From: CAITSH01 sp025356665
Lineage (GTDB): Bacteria > Pseudomonadota > Gammaproteobacteria > Burkholderiales > SG8-39
NCBI GenBank assembly: GCA_025356665.1
Contig: JANXRV010000039.1
Location: forward strand, 11,891-75,890
Reading direction: 5' to 3'
Length of the DNA: 64,000 nucleotides
Position 1 is the stretch's first letter; each line of letters opens with the position of its first letter. Both the position numbers and the translations under genes were made by a program. The notes below the pieces were generated by a model. That model ran no database searches and was not told the origin of the DNA. It saw only the letters and a program-made list of their open reading frames with translations. This document shows positions 42,573 through 51,487 of the stretch, piece after piece.

Positions 42573-43364
42573 TCAGGCTCCTCGAAACATCAGCGCAGTC
42601 AGTATGAAATCCAGCGCCAGAATGGCCAGGGACGAGGTCACGACAGTGCGTGTAGTCGCCCCGGAAACACCCTCCGCGGTAGGTGGCGCATCATATCCTT
42701 CAAACACGGCAATCCAGGTCACCGCAATACCGAAAACAAAACTCTTGATGACGCCGTTCATGATGTCGTCGCGGATGTCCACCGCGGCCTGCATCTGCGA
42801 CCAGAACGATCCCTCGTCGACCCCGATCATTTTCACCCCGACCAAGTAGCCGCCGAACACGCCCATGGCGGAGAAAAGCGCGGCAAGCAGAGGCATGGAG
42901 ATCACCCCCGCCCAGAATCGCGGTGCGATGACCCGCGCAATAGGGTCCACGGCCATCATTTCCATGGCCGCCAGTTGCTCGGTGGTTTTCATCAGTCCGA
43001 TTTCGGCGGTGATGGCGCTGCCGGCGCGACTGGCAAAAAGCAAACCAGCCACCACCGGTCCGAGCTCGCGCACCAAGGAGAGCGAAACCAGCACACCCAG
43101 GGCCTCCGAAGAGCCGTACCGGACCAGCGTGTCGTAGCCCTGCAATCCGAGCACCATCCCAACAAACAACCCTGAAACCAGAATGATGATCAAAGACAGC
43201 ACCCCCGCGAAGTAAATTTCGCGGATGGTCAGGTGAAAGCGCCGGAAACTGGTGCCCGAATGCCTTAGGATCAGCCAGAAAAAGCGGCTGGCAAACCCCA
43301 GCCGCCATACCGCCCCGGTGATGCGCGACCCCAAATGGGCCAGAAAATCGGCTAATTTCGTCAT
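42573..43364 (-). CDS. mlaE: Phospholipid ABC transporter permease MlaE
   Basis: A 263-residue membrane protein of the MlaE family. Seen are FYFAG-like IREIYFAGVLSLIIILVSG, FVGMVLGLQGYDTLVRYGS, ELGPVVAGLLFASRAGSAI and EIGLMKTTEQLAAMEMMAVD (the coupling region). The start overlaps the mlaF stop by four bases. Confidence 0.95.
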   Translation of the reverse strand: MTKLADFLAHLGSRITGAVWRLGFASRFFWLILRHSGTSFRRFHLTIREIYFAGVLSLIIILVSGLFVGMVLGLQGYDTLVRYGSSEALGVLVSLSLVRELGPVVAGLLFASRAGSAITAEIGLMKTTEQLAAMEMMAVDPIARVIAPRFWAGVISMPLLAALFSAMGVFGGYLVGVKMIGVDEGSFWSQMQAAVDIRDDIMNGVIKSFVFGIAVTWIAVFEGYDAPPTAEGVSGATTRTVVTSSLAILALDFILTALMFRGA

Positions 43365-44179
43365 GCGGTCGCCTGCAACAGGTCGGCACCATAGGCGCCT
43401 CCCGGATAGTGAAACGGAACCGGACCATCAGGTTCGGCGTTGATGAACTGTTTCACAAACGGCTCAGCCGAGGCCCTGACGGCCTCGGGAGTGCCCTCGG
43501 CCACGACCTTCCCCTCCGACATGAAATAGACATAGTCAACCAAAGCCAGCGCGTCAAGTACGTTGTGGGTGACGATGATGGACGTGGTGCCAAGCGCGGA
43601 ATTGAGGGTGCGAATGAGCTCGGAAGCCACCCCAAGGGAAATAGGGTCGAGCCCGGTAAAGGGCTCATCATAGAGCATCAGCAGAGGATCAAGGGCAATG
43701 GAGCGAGCCAGCGCAACGCGGCGCGCCATTCCCCCGGACAGCTCGGAGGGCATCAATCGCGCCGCACCGCGCAAGCCAACGGCCTGGAGCTTCATCAGCA
43801 CGAGATGATGGATCAGGCTTTCCGGCAACCCGGTGTGCTCACGCATCTGGAAGGCGACATTGTCATACGCAGTCATATCGGTAAAAAGTGCGCCAAACTG
43901 AAACAGCATGCCCATTTTGCGGCGCAGTAGGAATAACTGCTCATGGTCAAGCTTATGTACCGCTTCACCATCGATACGCACCTCACCCGCGGTGGGTCGC
44001 AGCCAACCGGCCATCAGTCGCAGCAGGGTGGTTTTCCCGCAGCCGCTGACCCCCATGATGGCAACCATTTTCCCGCGCGGAATCTGCATGCTGATGCCTT
44101 GCAGCACCTTGCGAGAAAGGTCATAGCCGAAGTCCAGATTGTCGACTTCAACCAGATTTGCGGAGTTTGCGGAAGACAC
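43361..44179 (-). CDS. mlaF: Phospholipid ABC transporter ATPase MlaF
   Basis: A 272-residue ATPase. Walker A is GVSGCGKTTLL, the signature LSGGMARRVALARSIAL, Walker B LMLYDEPFTGLDP and switch His IIVTHNVLDAL. It starts with GTG at 44179 and has no clear ribosome-binding site; a CATTCCC unit stands just upstream. It is the first gene of the long mla-murA-his unit and is divergent from the pilus-locus ABC ATPase, with 168 bases between starts. Confidence 0.94.
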   Translation of the reverse strand: MSSANSANLVEVDNLDFGYDLSRKVLQGISMQIPRGKMVAIMGVSGCGKTTLLRLMAGWLRPTAGEVRIDGEAVHKLDHEQLFLLRRKMGMLFQFGALFTDMTAYDNVAFQMREHTGLPESLIHHLVLMKLQAVGLRGAARLMPSELSGGMARRVALARSIALDPLLMLYDEPFTGLDPISLGVASELIRTLNSALGTTSIIVTHNVLDALALVDYVYFMSEGKVVAEGTPEAVRASAEPFVKQFINAEPDGPVPFHYPGGAYGADLLQATA

Positions 44180-44310
44180 TGGGAATGGGGGCGTTCTGAC
44201 ACGTCATTGGCGACCGAAGCGGGCATTTTAAACCACATCTTCGCAGCGCACCATGCAGGCGGTCATTTAAGGCGACTCGATGCGCCACTGAATCACAACT
44301 CTCTTTGCGC

Positions 44311-44316
44311 TATGAT
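44311..44316 (+). promoter_or_regulatory. Possible -10 element before the pilus-locus ATPase
   Basis: TATGAT matches five of six bases of the sigma-70 -10 box and would give a start about 25 bases before ATG 44348. No good -35 is seen. It overlaps an upstream in-frame ATG, which argues for the later start codon. Confidence 0.3.
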
Positions 44317-44347
44317 GACTCGGCCCATCTACGCAGAACAACAACGT

Positions 44348-45088
44348 ATGACAGAACCGGTTATTCGATTTACCAAAGTCGACAAAAGTTTTGGGCAATC
44401 CAAGGTTCTGCGGGGCGTCGAATTCGAAATCGCCGAGGGCGCGTTTTTCGGGCTTGCGGGTGTCAACGGCGCGGGGAAGACCACGCTTATCAAGTGCCTG
44501 CTGGATTTTTGCGCGCTCGACGGCGGTCAGATCAGCCTGTTTGGGACAAGCCATCGCGATCCGGCATCCCGGGAACGATTGGCCTTCCTTCCAGAACGCT
44601 TCACCCCACCGTATTACCTCACCGGAGGCGACTTTCTACGTTACATGCTTTCACTGCACCGGCAGCCTTGGAACGAATTGCGGCTTGCGGAGATACTCGA
44701 TCAACTGGGTCTTGACATGGCGGCTCTTGCAAAACCGGTGCGCTCCTACTCCAAGGGCATGACACAAAAACTCGGACTTGCCGTCTGCTTCCTATCCGAG
44801 CGCGACCTGTACATACTGGACGAACCGCTTTCAGGATTGGATCCAAGTGCGCGGATTCGCGTAAAAAACCTTCTGGAAGGGCTCAAAAAAGCCGGGCGCA
44901 CGCTATTTTTTACCTCCCATGCCCTTCACGATATCGGGGACATCTGCGACCATATGGTCATACTGCACGAGGGGCAACCGCGGTTTCGCGGCCCGCCCCA
45001 GCAACTGCTTGATACTTACGGTGAGATATCTATGGAGCGGGCCTTCCTGCGTTGCTTGGACGCATCACCCCCGGTGAAAGATGACTGA
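44348..45088 (+). CDS. ABC transporter ATP-binding protein of the pilus locus
   Basis: A 246-residue ATPase of the NosF/CcmA type. Walker A is GVNGAGKTTLI, the signature is the shortened YSKGMTQKLGLA, Walker B is YILDEPLSGLDP and the switch His lies in FTSHALHDI. There is no permease next to it, and the nearest matching one is 17 kb away at 62077, at the other end of the pilus cluster. It overlaps the response-regulator gene by eight bases. Together with that permease it may correspond to PilH/PilI of Myxococcus; this is inference. Confidence 0.88.
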   Translation: MTEPVIRFTKVDKSFGQSKVLRGVEFEIAEGAFFGLAGVNGAGKTTLIKCLLDFCALDGGQISLFGTSHRDPASRERLAFLPERFTPPYYLTGGDFLRYMLSLHRQPWNELRLAEILDQLGLDMAALAKPVRSYSKGMTQKLGLAVCFLSERDLYILDEPLSGLDPSARIRVKNLLEGLKKAGRTLFFTSHALHDIGDICDHMVILHEGQPRFRGPPQQLLDTYGEISMERAFLRCLDASPPVKDD

Positions 45089-46529
45089 TCCCATGTCCGA
45101 AAGTCCAAAGCCCTCCCTGCTAATCGTCGATGACGATCCGCTCATTACTGACACGCTTTCGTTCGCACTCGGACGGGATTTCGAGGTGATTACGAGCGAC
45201 TCACGTGCGCACGCTGTGAGCCTGCTGCGTCAACTCGATGAAGCGCCGCAACTGGCGCTCATCGACCTGGGGCTGCCACCATCGCCGCATCGGCCTGATG
45301 AGGGATTTCAACTGATCGCCGACCTGCTTGCCCATTCACCGGCGATGAAGATCCTTGTGCTATCGGGGCAGAACGACGCCGCCAATGCGCGTCACGCGCG
45401 CACGCTTGGCGCTGCGGAGTTCGTCGCAAAACCGTGCAACCCGGAAAGCCTCAAAAAAATCCTGTTGCACGCCCTGGCTTTCCGCTCAGCCGAAATTCAA
45501 AGCACAGCCGCCGCTGACCCTGACCTGCTCATCGGGAAAAGCCCCGCGCTGCAAAAGCTCAAAAATCAAATCAGCCAATATGCCGATTCCCCCTTTCCGG
45601 CGCTGATTGAGGGTGAATCGGGCAGCGGCAAGGAAGTGGTGGCGACACTTTTACATGGTATTTCCATTCGCAAGTCCAAGCCTTGCCTGGCTTTAAACTG
45701 CGCCGCAATCGCGCCCACCCTGGTCGAACCAACCCTGTTTGGTTACGTCAAGGGCGCGTTTACCGGGGCGGCCGCGAATAAATCGGGCTATTTTGAGGAT
45801 GCTGCAGACGGCACTTTGTTTCTCGATGAAATCGGCGAACTGCCGCTGGAACTCCAGGCGAAGCTGTTGCGCGTGCTGGAGAACGGCGAATACCAGCGCG
45901 TCGGAGAAACGCAGCAGCGTTTCAGCCGCGCACGCGTCATTACCGCCACCAACCGCGACCTTCGCCAAGAGGTTAAAAACGGCCGCTTCCGGGCGGATCT
46001 GTATCACCGCCTTTCGGTATTCACCATCAGTGTTCCGCCGCTGCGCGAAATGGAGGATGACCGCATATCGCTGCTCAACCATTTCAGTCATTTCTACGCT
46101 CAACAGGCGCGACTCGCCCCATTCAGCTGCGACGAAAGCGCGCTGGCGCTTTGGCGCAGCTATCACTTTCCGGGCAATGTCCGCGAACTGAGAAATATCG
46201 TCATCCGCCTTACCACCAAATACGCCGGGCAGCGTCTTTCCGCCACTGAACTTGAACCCGAGTTCGACACCCGCGAGATGCTCAATAACGAGGTCAAGCC
46301 GACCTCCGCCAATGCGGAAACCATGATCGAACAGGCGCAGCGTCACTTGCAGCGCGAGCGCGGGTTCAACCTTGATCAGATGCTCAAGGAATGGGAGCAG
46401 GGTTATATTGAAGCGGCGATGAAGCTCACACGCGGCAACGTCAGCCAGGCTGCCAAGATGCTCGGCGTCAATCGCACCACCTTGTACAGCCGTATGGAAG
46501 CGCTACAAAAGGAACCGGCGGACAAGTGA
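45081..46529 (+). CDS. Sigma-54-dependent response regulator (NtrC/PrsR-like)
   Basis: A 482-residue activator. The receiver domain (about 10-135) has the acidic pocket VDDDP, phospho-acceptor D62 (LIDLGLP) and Lys in FVAKPC. The AAA domain has Walker A GESGSGKE, the sigma-54 contact loop KGAFTGA intact, and Walker B TLFLDEIGE. A Fis-type helix-turn-helix closes the protein (GNVSQAAKMLGVNRTTLYSR). The overlap with the ATPase gene implies coupled expression. The likely partner kinase is at 60293-62005 and a likely target is the sigma-54 promoter of the pilin gene at 63729. Confidence 0.93.
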   Translation: MTDPMSESPKPSLLIVDDDPLITDTLSFALGRDFEVITSDSRAHAVSLLRQLDEAPQLALIDLGLPPSPHRPDEGFQLIADLLAHSPAMKILVLSGQNDAANARHARTLGAAEFVAKPCNPESLKKILLHALAFRSAEIQSTAAADPDLLIGKSPALQKLKNQISQYADSPFPALIEGESGSGKEVVATLLHGISIRKSKPCLALNCAAIAPTLVEPTLFGYVKGAFTGAAANKSGYFEDAADGTLFLDEIGELPLELQAKLLRVLENGEYQRVGETQQRFSRARVITATNRDLRQEVKNGRFRADLYHRLSVFTISVPPLREMEDDRISLLNHFSHFYAQQARLAPFSCDESALALWRSYHFPGNVRELRNIVIRLTTKYAGQRLSATELEPEFDTREMLNNEVKPTSANAETMIEQAQRHLQRERGFNLDQMLKEWEQGYIEAAMKLTRGNVSQAAKMLGVNRTTLYSRMEALQKEPADK

Positions 46530-46588
46530 GTCATACACAGCGCACCTTAACACCATGTTTGGCCGGGTACCGGCCGGATGGAGAGCCC

Positions 46589-46696
46589 ATGCAATCGTTT
46601 GCCAGAATCACGTGCGCCGCTCTTTTTGCCGGCACGCCAATCCCAACAACAGCCTTACACTCAACGCGGCAACGTCGCCAAGCCGGGCAACCCTGA
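46589..46696 (+). CDS. Possible 35-residue upstream reading frame
   Basis: A short frame starting MQSFARITCAALFAG, with GGAGAG upstream at good spacing, ends with TGA two bases before the mshM ATG. The mshM start itself lacks a clear ribosome-binding site, so translation could be coupled through this frame. The residues look weakly signal-like, but there is no family match and it may be chance. Confidence 0.3.
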   Translation: MQSFARITCAALFAGTPIPTTALHSTRQRRQAGQP

Positions 46697-46698
46697 CC

Positions 46699-48210
46699 AT
46701 GTATTTAAGTCATTTCGGGCTCAATGAGCCCCCTTTCAGGATCACCCCGCACACCGACTTTTTTTTCGAGGGCGCCAATCGCGGCGCCACGCTAGAAGCC
46801 CTGTTATACGCAATTCTCCACGACGAAGGCATCGTCAAGGTCTCGGGCGAGGTCGGTAGCGGCAAAACCATGCTTTGCCGGATGTTAATGGAGCGCCTTC
46901 CGGACAAGGTGGAAATGATCTACCTGTCCAACCCGTCCCTCAACCGGGACGAGATTCTCTACGCCATCGCCGAGGAATTGGAAATCGCCCCCGGAGAGGC
47001 GCGGGCCACGCTGCTGCTACGCACGCTGCAGGATCATTTGATCAAACTATTCGGCAACGGCCGCCGGGTTGTGGTGTTGATCGACGAAGCCCATGCCATG
47101 CCGGCGGAAACGCTGGAAGAAATCCGCCTGCTTTCAAATCTCGAAACCAACCGGCATAAATTGCTGCAAATCGTCCTTTTTGGACAACCCGAACTGGACG
47201 AGCAGTTGAATACGCCCGGGATGCGGCAATTAAAAGAACGCATCACCCACAGTTTTCGGCTCGAACCGCTGGTACGGAACGACATCGAAAGTTACATCGA
47301 CTTTCGCATGCGTGCCGCAGGATATCGCGGCCCCAACGTGTTCGCGCCGGCCGCCATGCGGATGATCGCCAAGGCATCGGAAGGCCTGTCGCGCCGCATC
47401 AATATCCTTTGTGACAAATCGCTGCTCGCAGCGTTCGCAAACAACGTCCATCATGTCGCCGCAAAGCAGGCTAAGGCCGCGATCCGGGACTCGGAATTCT
47501 ACAAACCCGCCAGTCGCATTCATCACCGCTGGTGGATCGCCGCCGCGGGCGTGCTCGCGGGACTGGTGCTGGGTTATGGCACTCAATTCATCTTTCAGAA
47601 CGAGCGTGCTCAGATCCCTGCACAGGTAAAGGCACCTGCCCCCTTGGCCGGTAGCACAGCCCAGACCATCCCCCCCCCAGCGACCAGCAACACGAAGCCG
47701 CAACCCACCACTCAAACTACACCGCTTGCGCCGCTGCCGAAGAACGACGCGGGGCTTGGGCCTGGCGGACTTCCGTCAGCAGTCACTCCGTCGACCGCAA
47801 CGACCATAAAGCCTGCCAACCGCCCGCTTGCAGCCGGCGCAGCAGCCGCACAAACACCAACCCCGCCAGCCTCAGGACAACTCACCCAAGCTCGTTTCGC
47901 GGCGACGCAACAATGGCTGCCGTCAACGTCAGGGGAGCAGTATGCGATTCAGTTGCTTACCGTGACATACAAGGATGTGCATCGTATCGAAGACATGCTG
48001 GTACGCGTGCCTGGGCGCAAACTAAAGCTCGAAGATTTTTATGTTTACAGTGTAAAAATCAACGATTTGCAACATTATCGGGTGGCCTACGGCCTATATC
48101 CCTCTGCGGAGGAGGCGAACAGGGCGATACGGGATCTGCCGCAGGTCTATAAAGCCTTTGGCCCGTTTCATCGAAGCGTTGAGCGTATGCGGAGCCAGAA
48201 TAGGCAATAA
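46699..48210 (+). CDS. mshM: MshM/ExeA-like AAA ATPase with C-terminal SPOR-like domain
   Basis: A 503-residue inner-membrane protein. The N-terminal ExeA-type domain (about 1-270) starts MYLSHFGLNEPPFRITPHTD and has Walker A GEVGSGKT and Walker B VVVLIDEAHAM. A helix follows (WWIAAAGVLAGLVLGYGTQF, about 278-297), then a long Pro/Thr/Ala linker and a SPOR-like peptidoglycan-binding domain (YAIQLLTV, then YRVAYGLYPSAEEANRAI). The layout resembles DamX. It may help the secretin cross or assemble at the cell wall. The start at 46699 is fixed by the ExeA N terminus. Confidence 0.88.
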   Translation: MYLSHFGLNEPPFRITPHTDFFFEGANRGATLEALLYAILHDEGIVKVSGEVGSGKTMLCRMLMERLPDKVEMIYLSNPSLNRDEILYAIAEELEIAPGEARATLLLRTLQDHLIKLFGNGRRVVVLIDEAHAMPAETLEEIRLLSNLETNRHKLLQIVLFGQPELDEQLNTPGMRQLKERITHSFRLEPLVRNDIESYIDFRMRAAGYRGPNVFAPAAMRMIAKASEGLSRRINILCDKSLLAAFANNVHHVAAKQAKAAIRDSEFYKPASRIHHRWWIAAAGVLAGLVLGYGTQFIFQNERAQIPAQVKAPAPLAGSTAQTIPPPATSNTKPQPTTQTTPLAPLPKNDAGLGPGGLPSAVTPSTATTIKPANRPLAAGAAAAQTPTPPASGQLTQARFAATQQWLPSTSGEQYAIQLLTVTYKDVHRIEDMLVRVPGRKLKLEDFYVYSVKINDLQHYRVAYGLYPSAEEANRAIRDLPQVYKAFGPFHRSVERMRSQNRQ

Positions 48211-48339
48211 AAGGGGTGCGTCAAATGGGCGCGCAGAGCCTCATTGAGGCGTCAGGCGCAAATGATACGCAGTTAAAAACAACGAAAAAAATCAGCTAAT
48301 TAGGGACTCATGCTACACTAAGCCTCAATTCTCATTGGT

Positions 48340-50079
48340 GTGCTCAGCTCCTTGAACCGACGAACAAGACAACTAGCCCCGATCATGACGGCGTTGTTGC
48401 TGACTGCCTGCGCAACGCCGGCCATGAAACCTTCAGTCGCGCACATCAAGGCTGAGCCAGAAACACCGGCTGCGAACATTCCGCCCCCGGTGCAGTTCCC
48501 CACCTCACTCCCGAAGCCCAAACCGGCGGTAAAAGCCGAGACTTATAGCGTCGTGGTCAACAATGTTCCCGTAGCGGAACTGCTGTTCGCCCTAGCCCGC
48601 GATGCCAAGATCAACGTCGATGTGCACCCGGGCATACGCGGTTCGGTCACGCTCAACGCCATAGACCAGACCCTGCCGCAACTGCTGTCGCGAATCTCAA
48701 AGCAGACCGACATGCGCTGGGAACTTGACGGACCCAACTTGCTGGTGATGCCGGACTCGCCGTTCCTGCGCATCTACAAGATCGACTACGTCAATCTCGA
48801 GCGCACCAGCACCGGACAAATCGGTGTTTCAGGCCAGATTTCGACAGGCGCCAGCTCTTCGGGCGGCAGTGGCTCTTCCGGTAGCAGCAATGCGTCATCG
48901 GCGCAGGTCCAGAACCGTTCAGACAACAAGTTCTGGCTCACGATGGTCAACAACGTGAAGGATATCCTGCACGAGACGGACAAACTAATCCCGGCTTCTG
49001 GCGCGCAAGTGGCGGCACCAGCACAACAATCTCCTGCGGCACCTCCTGCTGGCTCCGCCGGCGCCCCCGTCGCTCAACAAGCACCTGTGTCGCCTGGATC
49101 CACGTTCCGCGAAGCGGCCGCCGTTATCGCCAACGCCGAGGCCGGCGTGCTAGTCATCCGCGCCACAGGCCGCCAGCATGAAAAGATCCAGGAATTCCTT
49201 GACCAGGTCATGGTCAGCGCCAAGCGGCAAGTCATGATAGAGGCGACGATAGCAGAAGTAACTCTGAATAATAATTACCAGTCTGGCATCAACTGGAGCC
49301 TTTTTCGCCGCGGCCCAACCGGAACGCGTACGGCGCAAGCTTCCACCGGCACAACCACGGCAACACCGGTCGGAAGTTTCTTTACGCTTAACTACGTGAC
49401 CGATTCATTCACCGCCTCGCTGCAGCTTCTGGAATCTTTCGGCACGGTGCGCGTGCTTTCAAGTCCGAAAATCAGCGTAATCAACAACCAGAGCGCGATT
49501 CTCAAAGTAGTCGACAATCTTGTTTATTTCACGATCAAGTCCGACACGATTGCGGCCACCGCAACAGGCACCGCACAGACAAGTTTCACCGCCACGCCGA
49601 ACGTCGTGCCAGTCGGCTTTGTCATGAACGTCACACCGCAGATATCGTCCGACGACACCATACTGCTCAATTTGCGCCCTGCAGTAACGCGCATCCTCAG
49701 TTACGTCGAAGATCCCACGCCGGGCTTGGCTGCCGGCGTCAAAAACAGGATTCCACAAATCCAGACGCGTGAGATGGAATCGCTGATCAAAGTGTCGAGC
49801 GGGGAAACTGCGGTAATGGGCGGGCTGATCCAGGATTCGATCAACAGCCTCGAGGACGGCGTTCCCGGGGTCAACCGCATTCCCATTTTCGGGGAATTGT
49901 TTTCGCAACGCAACAAAACCAATGCAAAAACGGAACTGGTGATTTTCCTGCGCCCTCTGGTGGTCCGTGACGCAAGCCTAAGCGGTGACTATCGCGCCTA
50001 CCGCACATTCCTTCCCGGCGAAGACTTCCTGTCTGCACCCAACCCCGGGAAACCGACTATTGAAGGACCCGACAAGTGA
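48340..50079 (+). CDS. mshL: MSHA-type secretin MshL
   Basis: A 579-residue outer-membrane secretin. GTG at 48340 opens a lipoprotein signal with lipobox LLTAC (Cys24). The STN-like domain (about 70-145; LLFALARDAKINVDVHPGIR) is followed by a Ser/Gly-rich linker, a secretin N-type domain (QEFLDQVMVSAKRQVMIEAT) and the beta-barrel (VPVGFVMNVTPQI, then VMGGLIQDS and TELVIFLRPLVVRD). It provides the pore for the pilus. An ATG at 48385 would leave too short a signal. The 129-base gap upstream contains a small GCCTC/GAGGC hairpin. Confidence 0.93.
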   Translation: MLSSLNRRTRQLAPIMTALLLTACATPAMKPSVAHIKAEPETPAANIPPPVQFPTSLPKPKPAVKAETYSVVVNNVPVAELLFALARDAKINVDVHPGIRGSVTLNAIDQTLPQLLSRISKQTDMRWELDGPNLLVMPDSPFLRIYKIDYVNLERTSTGQIGVSGQISTGASSSGGSGSSGSSNASSAQVQNRSDNKFWLTMVNNVKDILHETDKLIPASGAQVAAPAQQSPAAPPAGSAGAPVAQQAPVSPGSTFREAAAVIANAEAGVLVIRATGRQHEKIQEFLDQVMVSAKRQVMIEATIAEVTLNNNYQSGINWSLFRRGPTGTRTAQASTGTTTATPVGSFFTLNYVTDSFTASLQLLESFGTVRVLSSPKISVINNQSAILKVVDNLVYFTIKSDTIAATATGTAQTSFTATPNVVPVGFVMNVTPQISSDDTILLNLRPAVTRILSYVEDPTPGLAAGVKNRIPQIQTREMESLIKVSSGETAVMGGLIQDSINSLEDGVPGVNRIPIFGELFSQRNKTNAKTELVIFLRPLVVRDASLSGDYRAYRTFLPGEDFLSAPNPGKPTIEGPDK

Positions 50080-51467
50080 GCCTGCTGCTCGAGGCGCTGA
50101 AGAAGGCAGAACTGGCCAAACAGGGGAACCAGGCTTCGTCCAGTGCTTCGTCCAAAATTGAACTTGCGCCTGCCGCTGCCAGCGCGCCGGCAAAACCGAT
50201 TATTACGCGCGAAAATCTTCCAGACATAACGCAACAGCTTGAAATACTATCGGAAGATCTGCCCTCTTCCTCAGCGCCCCAAGGGCTTGACGGAATGTAT
50301 TCCCTCGCGTCACAAGAACCAATCCCGGCGACCACGGAACCGAGTTTCGCCGACAAGCCGGTTGAACCGGCCCGCAATCAGGCCGCAGCGAAACAAATGT
50401 TTGAAGCAAAAGGCCTCGAGGACTACAACCCGCGAAAGCCCTTTTATTATACGGTTGGGGCCTTGGCGGTGTTTGCAGCCGGCTGTATCGGCTATTTCTG
50501 GTGGCAATTGCAACCTCGCTATATCGTGGCACCAACCGCCGTTGCGAATGCGCCGTCGAAACCCCTGGAACCGATCACGCCCGCGCCCGCTGCCGCCGCG
50601 CCCATCGATCCGCTTGCCAGCCCCGGACCAAGCACAGCCCCCTCCACCATCGGCGCATCACCGGCAAGCGCCGCGCAAAACAACAAAACGGGCATTCAAG
50701 CTGCAAAACCGACGATTGGCGCAAATCAGCCTTCAGCCAGTGGGCCATCCGCGCCGGCAGCCATAACGCCTACGGCCGCAGCGAACGCCCCTGTGACGAT
50801 CACACGTTTGGCATCCAATCCGGCTGAGCGCGCCACGACTGCATCAACACCAAGACAGGCTGGGGCCGCGCGGGTCACACCATCGGCGTCAACGGCAACG
50901 CGAACAGACCAACAACTTGAACTCGCGTATGACGCCTACCAGAAGAGTGATCTCCCAGTCGCGCGCCAGGCTTACTCCGATGCACTAAAACTCGAACCAT
51001 CCAACAGGGATGCCCTTCTGGGGCTGGCAGCAATCGAAGCTCGCAGCGGGCAGCATGAAAACGCGGAAGCGCGCTACCTGAAACTGCTTGAATCTGATCC
51101 GCGTGACGCGCATGCGCTCGCCGGTCTCATCGCGTTGCGCGGGCAGGCAGATCCGATGCAATCGGAAAGCCGTCTGAAAAACATGATTGCCACCCAGCCG
51201 GAGGCGGGATTCCTGCACTTTGCCCTGGGCAACCAAATGGCCCTGCAAGCGCGTTGGCCGGAAGCCCAGGTGGCCTATTTCAAAGCCTTGTCAAACGAAC
51301 CGGACAACGCTGATTACGCCTACAATTTGGCGGTAAGCCTGGACCATATCCGCCAGAGCAAGCTCGCTCTGGAGTACTACCAAAAAGCGCTCGCCCTAAG
51401 CGACGCACGGCCCTCGACCTTCGACCGTACCCGCGCCACCGCGCGCCTGCGCGAACTTCAGCGGTAG
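50076..51467 (+). CDS. mshN: MshN-like TPR membrane protein
   Basis: A 463-residue protein with a cytoplasmic N terminus (SLLLEALKKAELAKQ), one helix (PFYYTVGALAVFAAGCIGYF, about 127-146), a long Pro/Ala/Thr-rich periplasmic linker, and a C-terminal TPR block (about 280-460; LAYDAYQKSDLPVARQAYSD, ALLGLAAIEARSGQHENAEA). It starts with GTG overlapping the secretin stop (GTGA). It probably links the secretin to the inner-membrane complex. Confidence 0.88.
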   Translation: MSLLLEALKKAELAKQGNQASSSASSKIELAPAAASAPAKPIITRENLPDITQQLEILSEDLPSSSAPQGLDGMYSLASQEPIPATTEPSFADKPVEPARNQAAAKQMFEAKGLEDYNPRKPFYYTVGALAVFAAGCIGYFWWQLQPRYIVAPTAVANAPSKPLEPITPAPAAAAPIDPLASPGPSTAPSTIGASPASAAQNNKTGIQAAKPTIGANQPSASGPSAPAAITPTAAANAPVTITRLASNPAERATTASTPRQAGAARVTPSASTATRTDQQLELAYDAYQKSDLPVARQAYSDALKLEPSNRDALLGLAAIEARSGQHENAEARYLKLLESDPRDAHALAGLIALRGQADPMQSESRLKNMIATQPEAGFLHFALGNQMALQARWPEAQVAYFKALSNEPDNADYAYNLAVSLDHIRQSKLALEYYQKALALSDARPSTFDRTRATARLRELQR

Positions 51468-51487
51468 AGCACTTGGCGCCGCCCGCT

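Noticed and set aside
44312..44347. Earlier in-frame ATG pair for the pilus-locus ABC ATPase
   Set aside because: It would overlap the best -10 element and lacks a ribosome-binding site; the ATP-binding fold begins right after ATG 44348.
46561..46575. GGCCGG-GTA-CCGGCC hairpin after the response regulator as a terminator
   Set aside because: A six-base stem with no T tract; the downstream msh genes appear to continue on the same strand.
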